Origin: CAZDXJ01 sp050303615
GTDB taxonomy: Bacteria; Pseudomonadota; Gammaproteobacteria; Methylococcales; Methylomonadaceae
NCBI GenBank assembly: GCA_050303615.1
Contig: JBNLCC010000170.1
Location: forward strand, 1-9,876
Length of the DNA: 9,876 bases
Direction of reading: 5' to 3'
Each line of letters starts with the position of its first letter. Positions within the stretch are counted from its first letter, which is position 1. Below the pieces are notes generated by a model. That model saw only the letters and a list, made by a program, of their open reading frames with translations, had not been told where the DNA came from and did no database searches. Both the position numbers and the translations under genes were made by a program. Positions 1 to 6,876 of the stretch are shown here, in pieces.

Positions 1-1
1 T

Positions 2-100
2 GAGACAATCATAGTGAATATAATGCCAGATTATAAAAATGAAAAACAATTGAACGATTTAGCTGCGCTATCTTTATCGCAAGAACTACGGCAAAAATGA
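2..100 (+). CDS. C-terminal end of an unidentified protein (partial)
   Basis: Reading from base 2, this frame is open for 32 codons to a TGA at 98-100, and the start lies outside the window. The tail contains MPDYKNEKQL and ends SLSQELRQK. It is a charged, helix-like sequence of normal composition, which makes a real C-terminus plausible. The other two + frames stop almost at once (TGA at 1-3, TAG soon after). I do not recognise the family. An internal ATG at 23-25 could instead give a 25-residue peptide. Reality as a coding end is moderately likely; function is unknown. Confidence 0.4.
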   Translation, partial: ETIIVNIMPDYKNEKQLNDLAALSLSQELRQK

Positions 101-107
101 GACAATA

Positions 108-123
108 TGTTCATGATTGAACA
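108..123. repeat. Small inverted repeat after the partial gene
   Basis: TGTTCA and TGAACA are perfect 6-bp arms around the 4-base loop TGAT, eight bases after the stop codon of the leftmost reading frame. The flanks continue as AT-rich sequence that nearly pairs. No T-run follows, so it is a poor intrinsic terminator. It may be an operator-like site or chance. Confidence 0.3.
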
Positions 124-267
124 ATATCCGTAAAACAAGGAACGATTCGGCATAGATATGAAAGTGATTACAGAAGCCATCATGAAAAGCAATGTTGTCG
201 GCTCGGTAGGATAATACTAATTGTTTTCGCCTACCCAAAGTTCCGATTGCGGGGCAAGATGAAATAG

Positions 268-288
268 TTGACGGTACTTTTGACGGTA
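268..288 (+). repeat. Two TTGACGGTA direct repeats, period 12
   Basis: The 9-mer TTGACGGTA occurs at 268-276 and again at 280-288, offset by 12 bases. Each copy starts with a -35-like TTGACG, but no good -10 box lies 16-18 bases downstream of either. A regulator-binding pair or a small duplication are both possible. Confidence 0.4.
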
Positions 289-369
289 TCTTTTTTTATT
301 GCTACTTGTAAGTAATTAATTTAAATATTAAAATTATGCCAATTCAAGACAGGCTATCGCACCATAACA

Positions 370-387
370 AAGTCCGGGTAAGTCCGG
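370..387 (+). repeat. Tandem AAGTCCGG repeats, period 10
   Basis: AAGTCCGG is present at 370-377 and 380-387. Two weaker versions follow (AAGACCAG and AAGCCCGG), keeping a period close to 10 and running into the terminator stem at 398. This is a short decayed tandem repeat. Confidence 0.4.
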
Positions 388-397
388 CAAAGACCAG

Positions 398-432
398 AAA
401 GCCCGGAGTTTACAAGACTTTGGGCTTTTTTT
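398..432 (+). terminator. Rho-independent terminator
   Basis: AAAGCCC (398-404) pairs perfectly with GGGCTTT (422-428), and the T-run continues to 432. The 17-base loop can form a small inner AGT/ACT pairing. Stem plus T-run is the classic intrinsic terminator layout on the + strand. It lies 300 bases after the leftmost gene end, so it may end that transcript, or a small RNA starting in the gap, and shield the genes downstream from read-through. Confidence 0.65.
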
Positions 433-497
433 ATGGCGCATGAATAGTCAACTTCTTTCTGATTTTCGTTGGAAGATCAGCAAAAGGTGTTTTCTCT

Positions 498-656
498 ATG
501 ACATCGACGCACCTGAAAAAACCGGGAGTACAGGCTTGCAAACATCGTAGAGCGGAAATTCCTGAAACAGTACCTGCAGCCTATCAGGTGCGCCTTAGTG
601 CAACGAGTACCAAAATTGTGTCCGAAGTTTTGTCCGCCGAATTGTTCGACGATTAA
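498..656 (+). CDS. Possible small protein upstream of the cation pump
   Basis: An ATG at 498 opens a 52-residue frame (begins MTSTHLKKPG, ends SAELFDD) stopping at 654-656, 36 bp before the ATPase start. AAGG at 484-487 is a reasonable ribosome-binding site, about ten bases upstream. Composition is protein-like, with a basic first half, an acidic C-terminus and no membrane segment or metal-binding motif. I do not recognise it. Against it: the same DNA carries a 9-bp inverted repeat with nested pairing, so it may be a structured leader or decayed DNA rather than a gene. The opposite-strand 62-residue frame here has an odd composition and looks spurious. Confidence 0.3.
   Translation: MTSTHLKKPGVQACKHRRAEIPETVPAAYQVRLSATSTKIVSEVLSAELFDD
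508..592. repeat. Long inverted repeat, candidate structured leader
   Basis: CGCACCTGA (508-516) is the exact reverse complement of TCAGGTGCG (584-592). Inside it, AGGCTTGCA (532-540) pairs with TGCAGCCT (575-582) apart from one bulged T. The two helices stack with one unpaired base (583) on the 3' side and 15 bases (517-531) on the 5' side. The result would be a long hairpin of about 85 nt, ending about 100 bases before the ATPase start codon. No T-run follows. Whether it acts as RNA or DNA is unknown. Confidence 0.4.
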
Positions 657-692
657 ACCCCGCAATAAAACTGATGACCGGAGTATGGCTTA

Positions 693-3377
693 ATGAAACA
701 GGATTCCCAAATGGTAACGCTGCCCTGGAGTCAATCTGTCGAGCGGTTGCTCGCCGAACTGAACGTTGACGTCGGTAGCGGGCTTGCCTCGACGGAAGCC
801 CGGCGGCGCCTCAAGAAGTACGGTCCGAACAGGTTGCGCCGAGTCAAGCCAAAGAGCCTGTGGCACATCTTAGCGGAGCAGTTCAAGAGCTTAATGTTGC
901 TGCTGCTTGCTGCGGCGGCAGTGCTGGCCTTTGTGCTGGCAGATCGCGAGGATGGGATTGCTATACTGGTAGTGATTGCGCTTAACGTGATTATCGGCTT
1001 CATCGTGGAGTTGCGCGGCGTGCGTTCAATGGAGGCATTGTATCGACTGGTGCAGGTTAATGTGCGAACGCGCCGTGACGGGCGAGTGCAAGAGATTCGG
1101 GCAGATCGATTGGTGCCCGGTGATATCGTAGTGCTGGAAGGTGGCGATATGATCAGCGCCGACCTGCGGCTTATCGAAGCTGCCAATCTGCAGGCGGATG
1201 AATCGACCTTGACCGGAGAATCCGTGCCGGTAAACAAGTCTGCCAAAGTCGTCGATGCAGAAGCAGCTCTGGCCAAACGGCGCTGCATGCTCTACAGCGG
1301 CACTGCCGTCACTCGAGGCAGTGGAGAGGGGTTGGTGATAGCCACGGGGCTTGCTACCGAACTGGGTCGCATCTCGTCGCTCGTGGCTGAGACTAAAGAA
1401 GAGGTAACCCCCCTGGAACGTCGACTGGAGGTCCTTGGGCGCAGGTTGATCTGGGTGACGTTGGGGCTGACCGCACTATTGGCAGCGGCGGGCATGGCCC
1501 TCGGCCGCGATATCATGATCATGCTGGAGATCGCCATTGCCTTGGCTGTGGCAGCAGTGCCGGAAGGCTTGCCTGTAGTGGCCACAATCGCGCTGGCCCG
1601 CGGTATGTGGCGCATGGCTCAGCAAAATGCGCTCATTAGCCGGCTGTCCGCAGTGGAAACGTTGGGCGCCACGGGCGTTATCTGCACCGACAAGACCGGT
1701 ACCCTCACCGAGAATCGCATGACAGTAATCCGACTTCTGCTTGCATCGGGTGAAGAGATTAAGGTAGGGCGGGGCGGGCAAGCAGCCTTCAGCATTAATG
1801 GTAAGCTTGTCAACCCGGAACATCACGCCTTGCTGCGGTGTGCACTGGAAACGGCAGTACTCTGCAACAACGCCAGCCTTGACCTCTACGACGCTAAGGT
1901 CGGGATCGGTGATCCGCTGGAGATAGCACTACTGTCGGTGGGACGCAAGGCCGGCCTGACGCATGAGAGCTTGTTGAAAAATTGGCCCGAAACCCGGGAG
2001 GAAGCGTTCAATACCGATACTAAGATGATGGCCACTTTCCACAAAGTGGGGGATGCTTATCGGGAAGCGGTCAAGGGTGCGCCGGAAGCGGTTCTGGCGG
2101 CGTGTAACCGGATTCAGCGAGGTGAGCTATCAGAGCCTATGACTATCGAGGCGCGTGAGCATTGGGCGGCGGAAAACACTCGGCTGGCCGATGCAGGTCT
2201 GCGCATGCTGGCCTTGGCTTGCCGTCGGTTAACGTCGAATGAGGGAAAAGCTTATGAGGATTTGGTTTTTCTCGGCCTGGTAGGACTGCTCGACCCGCCG
2301 CGCCAGGATGTGGCTGCCGCCATCAAAGAATGCCGCGGTGCGGGCATTCGGGTGGTAATGGTGACCGGCGACCAGCCTTCCACAGCCCGTTATGTATCCG
2401 AGCAGGTTGGCTTGGTGAATGACTGCGACGTCCGAATTGTGCATGGACAGGCCTTGAAGCCGCTTGAAGAGATGACGGAGGAGGTGCGGGATCAGTTGTT
2501 GAAAGCAAACATTTTCGCCCGCGTCGATCCGGCCCAGAAGCTGGATCTCATCGCGCTGCATCAGGCGAATGGCATGGTTGTAGCGATGACCGGAGACGGC
2601 GTCAACGACGCGCCGGCCCTCAAAAAGGCGGATATTGGGGTGGCCATGGGGCAACACGGCACACAGGTGGCTCGGGAAGCAGCCGACATGGTGCTCAAGG
2701 ATGACGCCTTTAACAGCATCGTGCTCGCCGTTCACCAGGGGCGGATTATCTTTGATAACATCCGCAAGTTTGTGCTGTATCTGTTGTCGTGCAATGTTAG
2801 CGAAGTTATGGTAGTAGCATTCGCTACCCTGGCCAATGCCCCATTGCCGTTACTGCCGCTTCAGATATTATTCCTCAATCTGGTCACCGATGTCTTTCCC
2901 GCTCTTGCCCTAGGTGTCGGGTCGGGTGATGCACGCATCATGGCACGGCCGCCCCGCCCGGAGAAAGAGGCCATATTGACCCGTTGGCACTGGTTGGCCA
3001 TTGCCGGCTACGGTACTCTGATTACGGTGGCGGTGTTTAGCGCTTTCGCCCTGGCGTTGTTCTGGCTGGATATGGCGATCGGTACGGCGGTGACGGTCTC
3101 TTTTTTGACACTGGCCTTTGCCCAGCTCTGGCATGTATTCAACATGCGTAGCCGAGATTCGTCCTTTTTCTTCAACGACATCACCCGCAATGGTTATGTT
3201 TGGGGGGCATTGGTATTGTGCGCGGCGCTGATCCTGCTGGCCGTTTATTTACCGGCTCTGGCGCAGGTGCTTCGGCTTGAGGCACTTGAAGCAAATGGTT
3301 GGACGCTTGTGCTAGTGGCTTCCCTCATGCCGTTGCTCGTTGGTCAGTTACTCAAGCTCGTTACAAGAGAGAAGTAA
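693..3377 (+). CDS. P2-type (Ca2+-ATPase-like) cation-transporting ATPase
   Basis: This is an inner-membrane pump that uses ATP, through a phospho-aspartate intermediate, to move cations out of the cytoplasm. At 894 residues it is full length. Visible in order: N-terminal cation-ATPase domain (about 10-80), M1-M2 (about 66-106), actuator TGES (174-177), M4 PEGLP (290-294), phosphorylation motif DKTGTLT (D333), nucleotide-domain KGAPE (461-465), TGD (558-560), hinge TGDGVND (633-639), then six C-terminal helices. Residues matching Ca2+ site II of SERCA/PMR1 are all present: E291 in M4, N701 and E704 in M5, N729, T732 and D733 in M6. Ca2+ (or Mn2+) is therefore the best substrate guess over Na+/K+ or heavy metals; there is no CPC motif or metal-binding N-terminal domain. 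GGAG at 680-683 supports the start. Sampled lines are about 60% GC against 37-50% in neighbours, which suggests acquisition. Confidence 0.93.
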   Translation: MKQDSQMVTLPWSQSVERLLAELNVDVGSGLASTEARRRLKKYGPNRLRRVKPKSLWHILAEQFKSLMLLLLAAAAVLAFVLADREDGIAILVVIALNVIIGFIVELRGVRSMEALYRLVQVNVRTRRDGRVQEIRADRLVPGDIVVLEGGDMISADLRLIEAANLQADESTLTGESVPVNKSAKVVDAEAALAKRRCMLYSGTAVTRGSGEGLVIATGLATELGRISSLVAETKEEVTPLERRLEVLGRRLIWVTLGLTALLAAAGMALGRDIMIMLEIAIALAVAAVPEGLPVVATIALARGMWRMAQQNALISRLSAVETLGATGVICTDKTGTLTENRMTVIRLLLASGEEIKVGRGGQAAFSINGKLVNPEHHALLRCALETAVLCNNASLDLYDAKVGIGDPLEIALLSVGRKAGLTHESLLKNWPETREEAFNTDTKMMATFHKVGDAYREAVKGAPEAVLAACNRIQRGELSEPMTIEAREHWAAENTRLADAGLRMLALACRRLTSNEGKAYEDLVFLGLVGLLDPPRQDVAAAIKECRGAGIRVVMVTGDQPSTARYVSEQVGLVNDCDVRIVHGQALKPLEEMTEEVRDQLLKANIFARVDPAQKLDLIALHQANGMVVAMTGDGVNDAPALKKADIGVAMGQHGTQVAREAADMVLKDDAFNSIVLAVHQGRIIFDNIRKFVLYLLSCNVSEVMVVAFATLANAPLPLLPLQILFLNLVTDVFPALALGVGSGDARIMARPPRPEKEAILTRWHWLAIAGYGTLITVAVFSAFALALFWLDMAIGTAVTVSFLTLAFAQLWHVFNMRSRDSSFFFNDITRNGYVWGALVLCAALILLAVYLPALAQVLRLEALEANGWTLVLVASLMPLLVGQLLKLVTREK

Positions 3378-3454
3378 TATACGGAAAGATACTTCGGACA
3401 GGGTCTTTTTGCCGGGAAATTTGTCATCAAGAGATGGGGTTGAGGAAGTGTCTT

Positions 3455-4291
3455 TTAATCAATGCGTGTCCGGTCTTTTATCCATTCACTCCATGAGCCC
3501 GCATATAAGCGCGAGCCGCTTAAGCCGGCTATTTCCATTGCCAGCAGATTGTGGCATGCGGTAACTCCCGAGCCGCACATGTGTACGGTTTGTTCGGCAC
3601 TTGTGTCGCCAAGTAATTGGGTAAATTGTTTCCGCAGTATGTTGCTGTTTAGAAATAAAGCGTGACTGTCCAGATTCAGTTGAAAAGGGCGGTTTAAGGC
3701 GCCGGGGATATGTCCTGCAACCGGATCGATAGGCTCGTGTTCACCAAGGTAACGTTCCGGTGTTCTGGCGTCAATCAACTTGATTGTTTGTTGTTCGAGA
3801 GCCGATTGCAGTTGTTCAACGCTTAGCCACATGGTACGGTCCGGATAAGGACGATATATTTTTCGGTTGAAATCCGGCAAGGTCGTTGTCAGCCGGCGAT
3901 TCTCTGACTGCCATTTGGTGATGCCACCATCCAATAATGCGACATTGCTATGTCCCAGGCAGCGCAGCAGCCACCACATACGCCCGGCAATAGCGCCACC
4001 GGCATCATCATAGACAACGGCCTGCATTTTGTTGCTCAATCCCCATAATCCCAGTTTTTCGGAAAGAAGATCAAAGTCCGGCAACGGATGCCGTCCGCTG
4101 TATTCATTGACCGGCGAAGACAAGTCATTGTCTAAATGAACATATCTGGCATTGGGTATATGTGCTTGGAAGTAAGCATTCGTTCCGGCATTTACATCGG
4201 AGAGCGAAAAACGACAGTCGAAAATAGCCCATTGCGGATTATCGATATGTTGAGCTAGAGTTTTGCATGATACTAGAGTTGTGTAATTCAT
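3455..4291 (-). CDS. sseA: 3-mercaptopyruvate sulfurtransferase (rhodanese family)
   Basis: A two-domain rhodanese-type enzyme that moves a sulfane sulfur from 3-mercaptopyruvate (or thiosulfate) to an acceptor such as cyanide or a thiol. It has 278 residues, close to E. coli SseA as I recall it. The N-terminal rhodanese domain (about 8-133) is the catalytically silent one, with YDDAGG where an active loop would be. The C-terminal domain (about 155-277) carries the active loop CGSGVTA with Cys239. That loop sequence favours mercaptopyruvate sulfurtransferase over thiosulfate rhodanese (typically CRKGVT). YAGSWSEW (263-270) is a family hallmark. No signal peptide is visible, so it should be cytoplasmic. 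The ATG begins 4 bp after the quinone oxidoreductase stop with no clear Shine-Dalgarno, so translation is probably coupled. It converges on the ATPase with a 77-bp gap holding no obvious terminator. Confidence 0.88.
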   Translation of the reverse strand: MNYTTLVSCKTLAQHIDNPQWAIFDCRFSLSDVNAGTNAYFQAHIPNARYVHLDNDLSSPVNEYSGRHPLPDFDLLSEKLGLWGLSNKMQAVVYDDAGGAIAGRMWWLLRCLGHSNVALLDGGITKWQSENRRLTTTLPDFNRKIYRPYPDRTMWLSVEQLQSALEQQTIKLIDARTPERYLGEHEPIDPVAGHIPGALNRPFQLNLDSHALFLNSNILRKQFTQLLGDTSAEQTVHMCGSGVTACHNLLAMEIAGLSGSRLYAGSWSEWIKDRTRID

Positions 4292-4295
4292 GGTG

Positions 4296-5291
4296 TTAGG
4301 TCTTTAAAATAATTTTTCCGATGTGCCGGCTGCTTTCCATCAATTGATGGGCTTTCGCCGCTTCCGATAAGGGTAATATACAATCGATGACCGGCTTGAT
4401 TCTCCCGTCGGATAACATAGGCCAGACATTAGCCAGTAATTGTTGTGCAATTTCGGCTTTAAACCCGACACTTCTACCCCTCAAAGTCGAGCCGGTAATG
4501 GTGAGCCGTTTGAGCATTACAGGCAACAGGTTTATTTCAGATTTTGGGCCTTGCTGAATGGCTATCTGCACTAATCGTCCGTCATCGGCTAAACATCGCA
4601 GGTTTTTTGGAAAATAACTACCGCCGATCATATCCATAATAACATCAACCCCTCTATCACCGGTCGCTTTCATTACTTCAGCAACAAAGTCCTGTTCGTT
4701 ATAGTTGATGGCGATCTCGGCTCCCAGTGTTTTGCAAAAACGGCATTTTTCAGCAGAACCGGCGGTTACTAACGGTGTCACTTGATACGCCTTGGCCAGT
4801 TGTATTGCTGTCGTGCCGATTCCACTGCCGCCGCCGTGCACCAACAGCGTTTCTCCAGCCGTCAGTCGGGCGCGGTCAAACAAGTTGCTCCACACGGTAA
4901 AAAATGTTTCGGGTAACGCAGCGGCCTGTACAAAATCGAATGAATCGGGTAAAGGCAAGCATAATTCGGCGTGCGCTGTGCTATATTCCGCGTAGCCGCC
5001 GCCGGTTATCAATGCGCAAACTTTATCCCCTATCTGTAAATGATCAACATCGTCAGCTAAGGCAACAATAGTCCCGGCTATTTCCAATCCCGGTATATCT
5101 GATGAGCCCGGCGGTGCCGGATAGAGCCCCTTACGCTGCATTATGTCGGGACGGTTGACGCCGGCGGCTTTGACTTGAATCAAGACTTCTCCGCGTACCG
5201 GTACCGGCAAAGGGCGTTGCGCGGGCAGCAGTACTTCGGGGCAGCCTGGTGTCGAAATTTCAATAACTTGCATTAATCCGGGAAGCGGCAT
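4296..5291 (-). CDS. NAD(P)H quinone oxidoreductase, PIG3-like (zinc-free MDR)
   Basis: A medium-chain dehydrogenase/reductase of the quinone oxidoreductase branch, predicted to reduce quinones or reactive carbonyls with NADPH in the cytosol. It has 331 residues. The GroES-like N-terminal domain includes NRPDIMQRKGLYPAPPG (46-62) and PGLEIAG (67-73). The Rossmann domain has the nucleotide loop HGGGSGIG (152-159), and GSTLRGRS (267-274) is typical of the PIG3-like group. The cysteine ligands of zinc alcohol dehydrogenases are not seen. Start choice is uncertain: the ATG at 5291 follows only a weak GGAA, while Met7 (5273) begins MQVIEISTPG, closer to the usual family N-terminus. It heads a two-gene transcript with the sulfurtransferase and is divergent from argC. 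A shared role in thiol or redox stress is inference. Confidence 0.87.
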   Translation of the reverse strand: MPLPGLMQVIEISTPGCPEVLLPAQRPLPVPVRGEVLIQVKAAGVNRPDIMQRKGLYPAPPGSSDIPGLEIAGTIVALADDVDHLQIGDKVCALITGGGYAEYSTAHAELCLPLPDSFDFVQAAALPETFFTVWSNLFDRARLTAGETLLVHGGGSGIGTTAIQLAKAYQVTPLVTAGSAEKCRFCKTLGAEIAINYNEQDFVAEVMKATGDRGVDVIMDMIGGSYFPKNLRCLADDGRLVQIAIQQGPKSEINLLPVMLKRLTITGSTLRGRSVGFKAEIAQQLLANVWPMLSDGRIKPVIDCILPLSEAAKAHQLMESSRHIGKIILKT

Positions 5292-5450
5292 TTTCCGTTG
5301 GTTCCTACGTTTTCAGTAACTATATATGTTTTATGTTCGTTTGCCGAAATGTGGGTGAAATAGTAACAGCTTCTTAACGCCGTTGAAATTACCCTGTATT
5401 ATAGTCGTTTTTCTTAATTTGGACGTGTTCACGTTGGGATATCAATTAAA
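5292..5450. promoter_or_regulatory. Divergent intergenic region, candidate argC promoter at 5374-5402
   Basis: These 159 bases separate the minus-strand oxidoreductase/sulfurtransferase pair from argC. On the + strand, TTAACG (5374-5379) and TATTAT (5397-5402) are spaced 17 bp apart, a fair sigma70 promoter giving a leader of about 42 nt. GGGA at 5436-5439 is a weak ribosome-binding site set rather far (11 bases) from the argC ATG. For the minus strand, only a TATATA-like -10 near 5320-5330 is visible and its -35 is poor. No ARG-box palindrome was recognised. Confidence 0.45.
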
Positions 5451-6482
5451 ATGATTCGTACGGGTATAGTGGGCGGTACAGGGTATACGGGCGTTGAATT
5501 GCTGCGAATTTTGGCATTGCATCCGGAAGTTGACTTGACAATGGTAACGTCGCGTTCGGATGCAGGAAAAAGGGTGGATGCCATTTATCCGAGTTTACGG
5601 GGTTTTATCGATATCAATTTCTGCGAACCTGATATTGAAAGATTGGGGCATTGTGATGTCGTATTTTTTGCGACTCCGAACGGTACGGCAATGCTGATGG
5701 CTGAAGAATTGCTGCGCCGAGGTGTTAAGGTAATTGACCTGTCTGCTGATTTCAGAATTCAAGATGTGCAGGAATGGTCGAATTGGTACGGTATGGAACA
5801 TGTCTGCCCGAAATTGGTTGAACAGGCAGTGTACGGTTTGCCGGAAGTAAACCGGGAAAGAATTAAACATGCCGATTTAATTGCCTGTCCAGGCTGTTAT
5901 CCGACAGCGGTTCAATTAGGTTTTTTACCGCTTATTGAACTGGGTCTGGTGGATGTTAATCATTTAATCGCCGATGCTAAGTCCGGAGTCAGCGGAGCCG
6001 GCCGAAAAGCCGAAGTTTCGTCGTTGATGAGCGAGAATGGCGAAAGTTTTAAAGCCTATGCTGCCGGTGGACATCGGCATTTACCGGAAATTTCCCAAGG
6101 TTTGTCTCTAGTCGCTGGAAAACCGGTCAATCTGATCTTTGTGCCGCATATGACGCCGATGATAAGGGGGATACATGCCACTTTATATGCACCTTTGAAA
6201 ACCGATGCCGTTGATCTCCAGGCAATTTTCGAACAACGCTATGCCGATGAGCATTTTGTGGATGTTTTGCCGCCGGGCTCTCATCCCGATACCGGAGATG
6301 TGCGCGGCAGTAATCATTGTCAGATTGCCGTTTATCAACCTCAGGACAAAGGAACGGTGGTGGTATTGTCGGTGATTGATAATCTGGTAAAAGGAGCGGC
6401 AGGACAGGCGGTACAGAACATGAATCTGATGTTCGGTTTTGATGAAATGCTTGGTTTGCGGACTATTGCGTTATATCCTTGA
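5451..6482 (+). CDS. argC: N-acetyl-gamma-glutamyl-phosphate reductase
   Basis: Catalyses the NADPH-dependent reduction of N-acetylglutamyl-5-phosphate to N-acetylglutamate semialdehyde, the third step of arginine biosynthesis, in the cytoplasm. The 343-residue length is usual for the long bacterial ArgC form. The N-terminal dinucleotide fold starts at once with GIVGGTGYTG (5-14). The catalytic cysteine is C149 in CPGCYPTA (146-153), the family signature. HPDTGDVRGSNHC (278-290) and NLVKGAAGQAVQNMN (311-325) are further ArgC landmarks. The fold starting at residue 3 leaves little doubt about the ATG. It is followed after 61 bp by erpA, which seems to have its own promoter. No arg genes are adjacent, so this is a scattered rather than clustered arginine pathway. 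Confidence 0.96.
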   Translation: MIRTGIVGGTGYTGVELLRILALHPEVDLTMVTSRSDAGKRVDAIYPSLRGFIDINFCEPDIERLGHCDVVFFATPNGTAMLMAEELLRRGVKVIDLSADFRIQDVQEWSNWYGMEHVCPKLVEQAVYGLPEVNRERIKHADLIACPGCYPTAVQLGFLPLIELGLVDVNHLIADAKSGVSGAGRKAEVSSLMSENGESFKAYAAGGHRHLPEISQGLSLVAGKPVNLIFVPHMTPMIRGIHATLYAPLKTDAVDLQAIFEQRYADEHFVDVLPPGSHPDTGDVRGSNHCQIAVYQPQDKGTVVVLSVIDNLVKGAAGQAVQNMNLMFGFDEMLGLRTIALYP

Positions 6483-6485
6483 TTC

Positions 6486-6514
6486 TTGACTATTTTACTA
6501 GGGATAGTCATAAT
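6486..6514 (+). promoter_or_regulatory. erpA promoter with an internal dyad
   Basis: TTGACT (6486-6491) and CATAAT (6509-6514) each match five of six sigma70 consensus bases and are exactly 17 bp apart. The predicted start near 6521 gives a leader of about 23 nt. A perfect 6-bp dyad, GACTAT (6488-6493) and ATAGTC (6504-6509), covers the -35 and spacer, leaving a 10-base centre. A dimeric repressor could bind there. In E. coli erpA is under IscR control, but this dyad is not an obvious IscR motif. The same dyad could form an RNA hairpin after argC, without a clean T-run. Confidence 0.6.
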
Positions 6515-6543
6515 TGTTTTATTTCTAATTTTGTGTATATTTT

Positions 6544-6876
6544 ATGACCGATCCAATCATATTTACTGATAGCGCTGCCAAAAAGGTAGGCGAATTGATT
6601 GCCGAGGAAGGCAACGATAATTTGAAGCTCAGAGTATATATTTCCGGGGGAGGTTGTTCCGGATTTCAATACGGATTTACTTTTGACGAAGAAGTCAGTG
6701 AAGACGACACCTGCGTTGAAAATGGCGGTGTGACCGTACTTATCGATTCAATGAGCATCCAATACCTGGGCGGGGCGGAAATAGATTACAAAGAAGATTT
6801 GTCTGGCGCCCAGTTTGTTATTCGCAACCCTAACGCAACAACAACTTGTGGCTGTGGTTCATCTTTTTCTGTTTAA
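6544..6876 (+). CDS. erpA: Iron-sulfur cluster insertion protein ErpA (A-type carrier)
   Basis: A small cytoplasmic A-type carrier that receives Fe-S clusters from the ISC or SUF machinery and hands them to apo-enzymes; in E. coli these include IspG and IspH of isoprenoid synthesis. At 110 residues it is near the usual length. The three conserved cluster-ligand cysteines are present: C38 in GGGCSGFQY and C102 and C104 in the CGCGSSF tail. The N-terminus (TDPIIFTDSAAKKV) is ErpA-like rather than IscA-like, as is the position after argC. C57 is an extra, non-ligand cysteine. The ATG has no Shine-Dalgarno: the leader is U-rich (6515-6543), so initiation may rely on ribosomal protein S1 and low structure. 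Confidence 0.95.
   Translation: MTDPIIFTDSAAKKVGELIAEEGNDNLKLRVYISGGGCSGFQYGFTFDEEVSEDDTCVENGGVTVLIDSMSIQYLGGAEIDYKEDLSGAQFVIRNPNATTTCGCGSSFSV

Larger units (their letters stand above)
101..497. other. Non-coding stretch with short repeats
   Basis: No convincing gene is visible in these roughly 400 bases. A short ATG-led frame at 158-214 gives only 18 residues. The stretch holds a 6-bp inverted repeat GGTAGG/CCTACC (205-210 and 230-235), two TTGACGGTA copies (268-288), an AT-rich segment near 303-336, a short decamer-like repeat run (370-406) and an intrinsic terminator (398-432). This looks like intergenic DNA or worn-down remains of earlier genes. I found no transposase fragment, tRNA or clear IS end. 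Confidence 0.5.

Noticed and set aside
1..106. TGAGACAAT at 1-9 and 98-106 as a mobile-element end or tandem repeat
   Set aside because: Only nine bases match, with no extension, and the second copy overlaps a stop codon. Likely chance.
521..560. GGGAGTA box near 524-530, reminiscent of the yybP-ykoY (Mn2+) riboswitch before a P-type ATPase
   Set aside because: The flanking helix partner and the second conserved loop of that riboswitch could not be found downstream. A short box alone is not enough; an Infernal search with the Rfam model would decide.
508..592. Integron attC-like site
   Set aside because: The arms do not contain the GTTRRRY/RYYYAAC core sequences, and no integrase or cassette is nearby.
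477..665. 62-residue minus-strand reading frame
   Set aside because: Its composition is rich in Phe, Arg, Asn and Cys with no recognisable motif, and the opposite frame looks more protein-like. Treated as a shadow.
731..3190. Several minus-strand and overlapping frames of 60-185 residues inside the ATPase gene
   Set aside because: They lie opposite a full-length, motif-complete P-type ATPase and arise from its GC-rich codons.
3299..3665. Plus-strand short frames over the end of the ATPase and the sulfurtransferase tail
   Set aside because: They overlap well-supported genes in other frames, with no ribosome site or family signal.
5383..5402. TTGAAA (5383-5388) as the -35 partner of TATTAT before argC
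   Set aside because: The spacer would be only 8 bp. TTAACG at 5374 gives the proper 17 bp instead.
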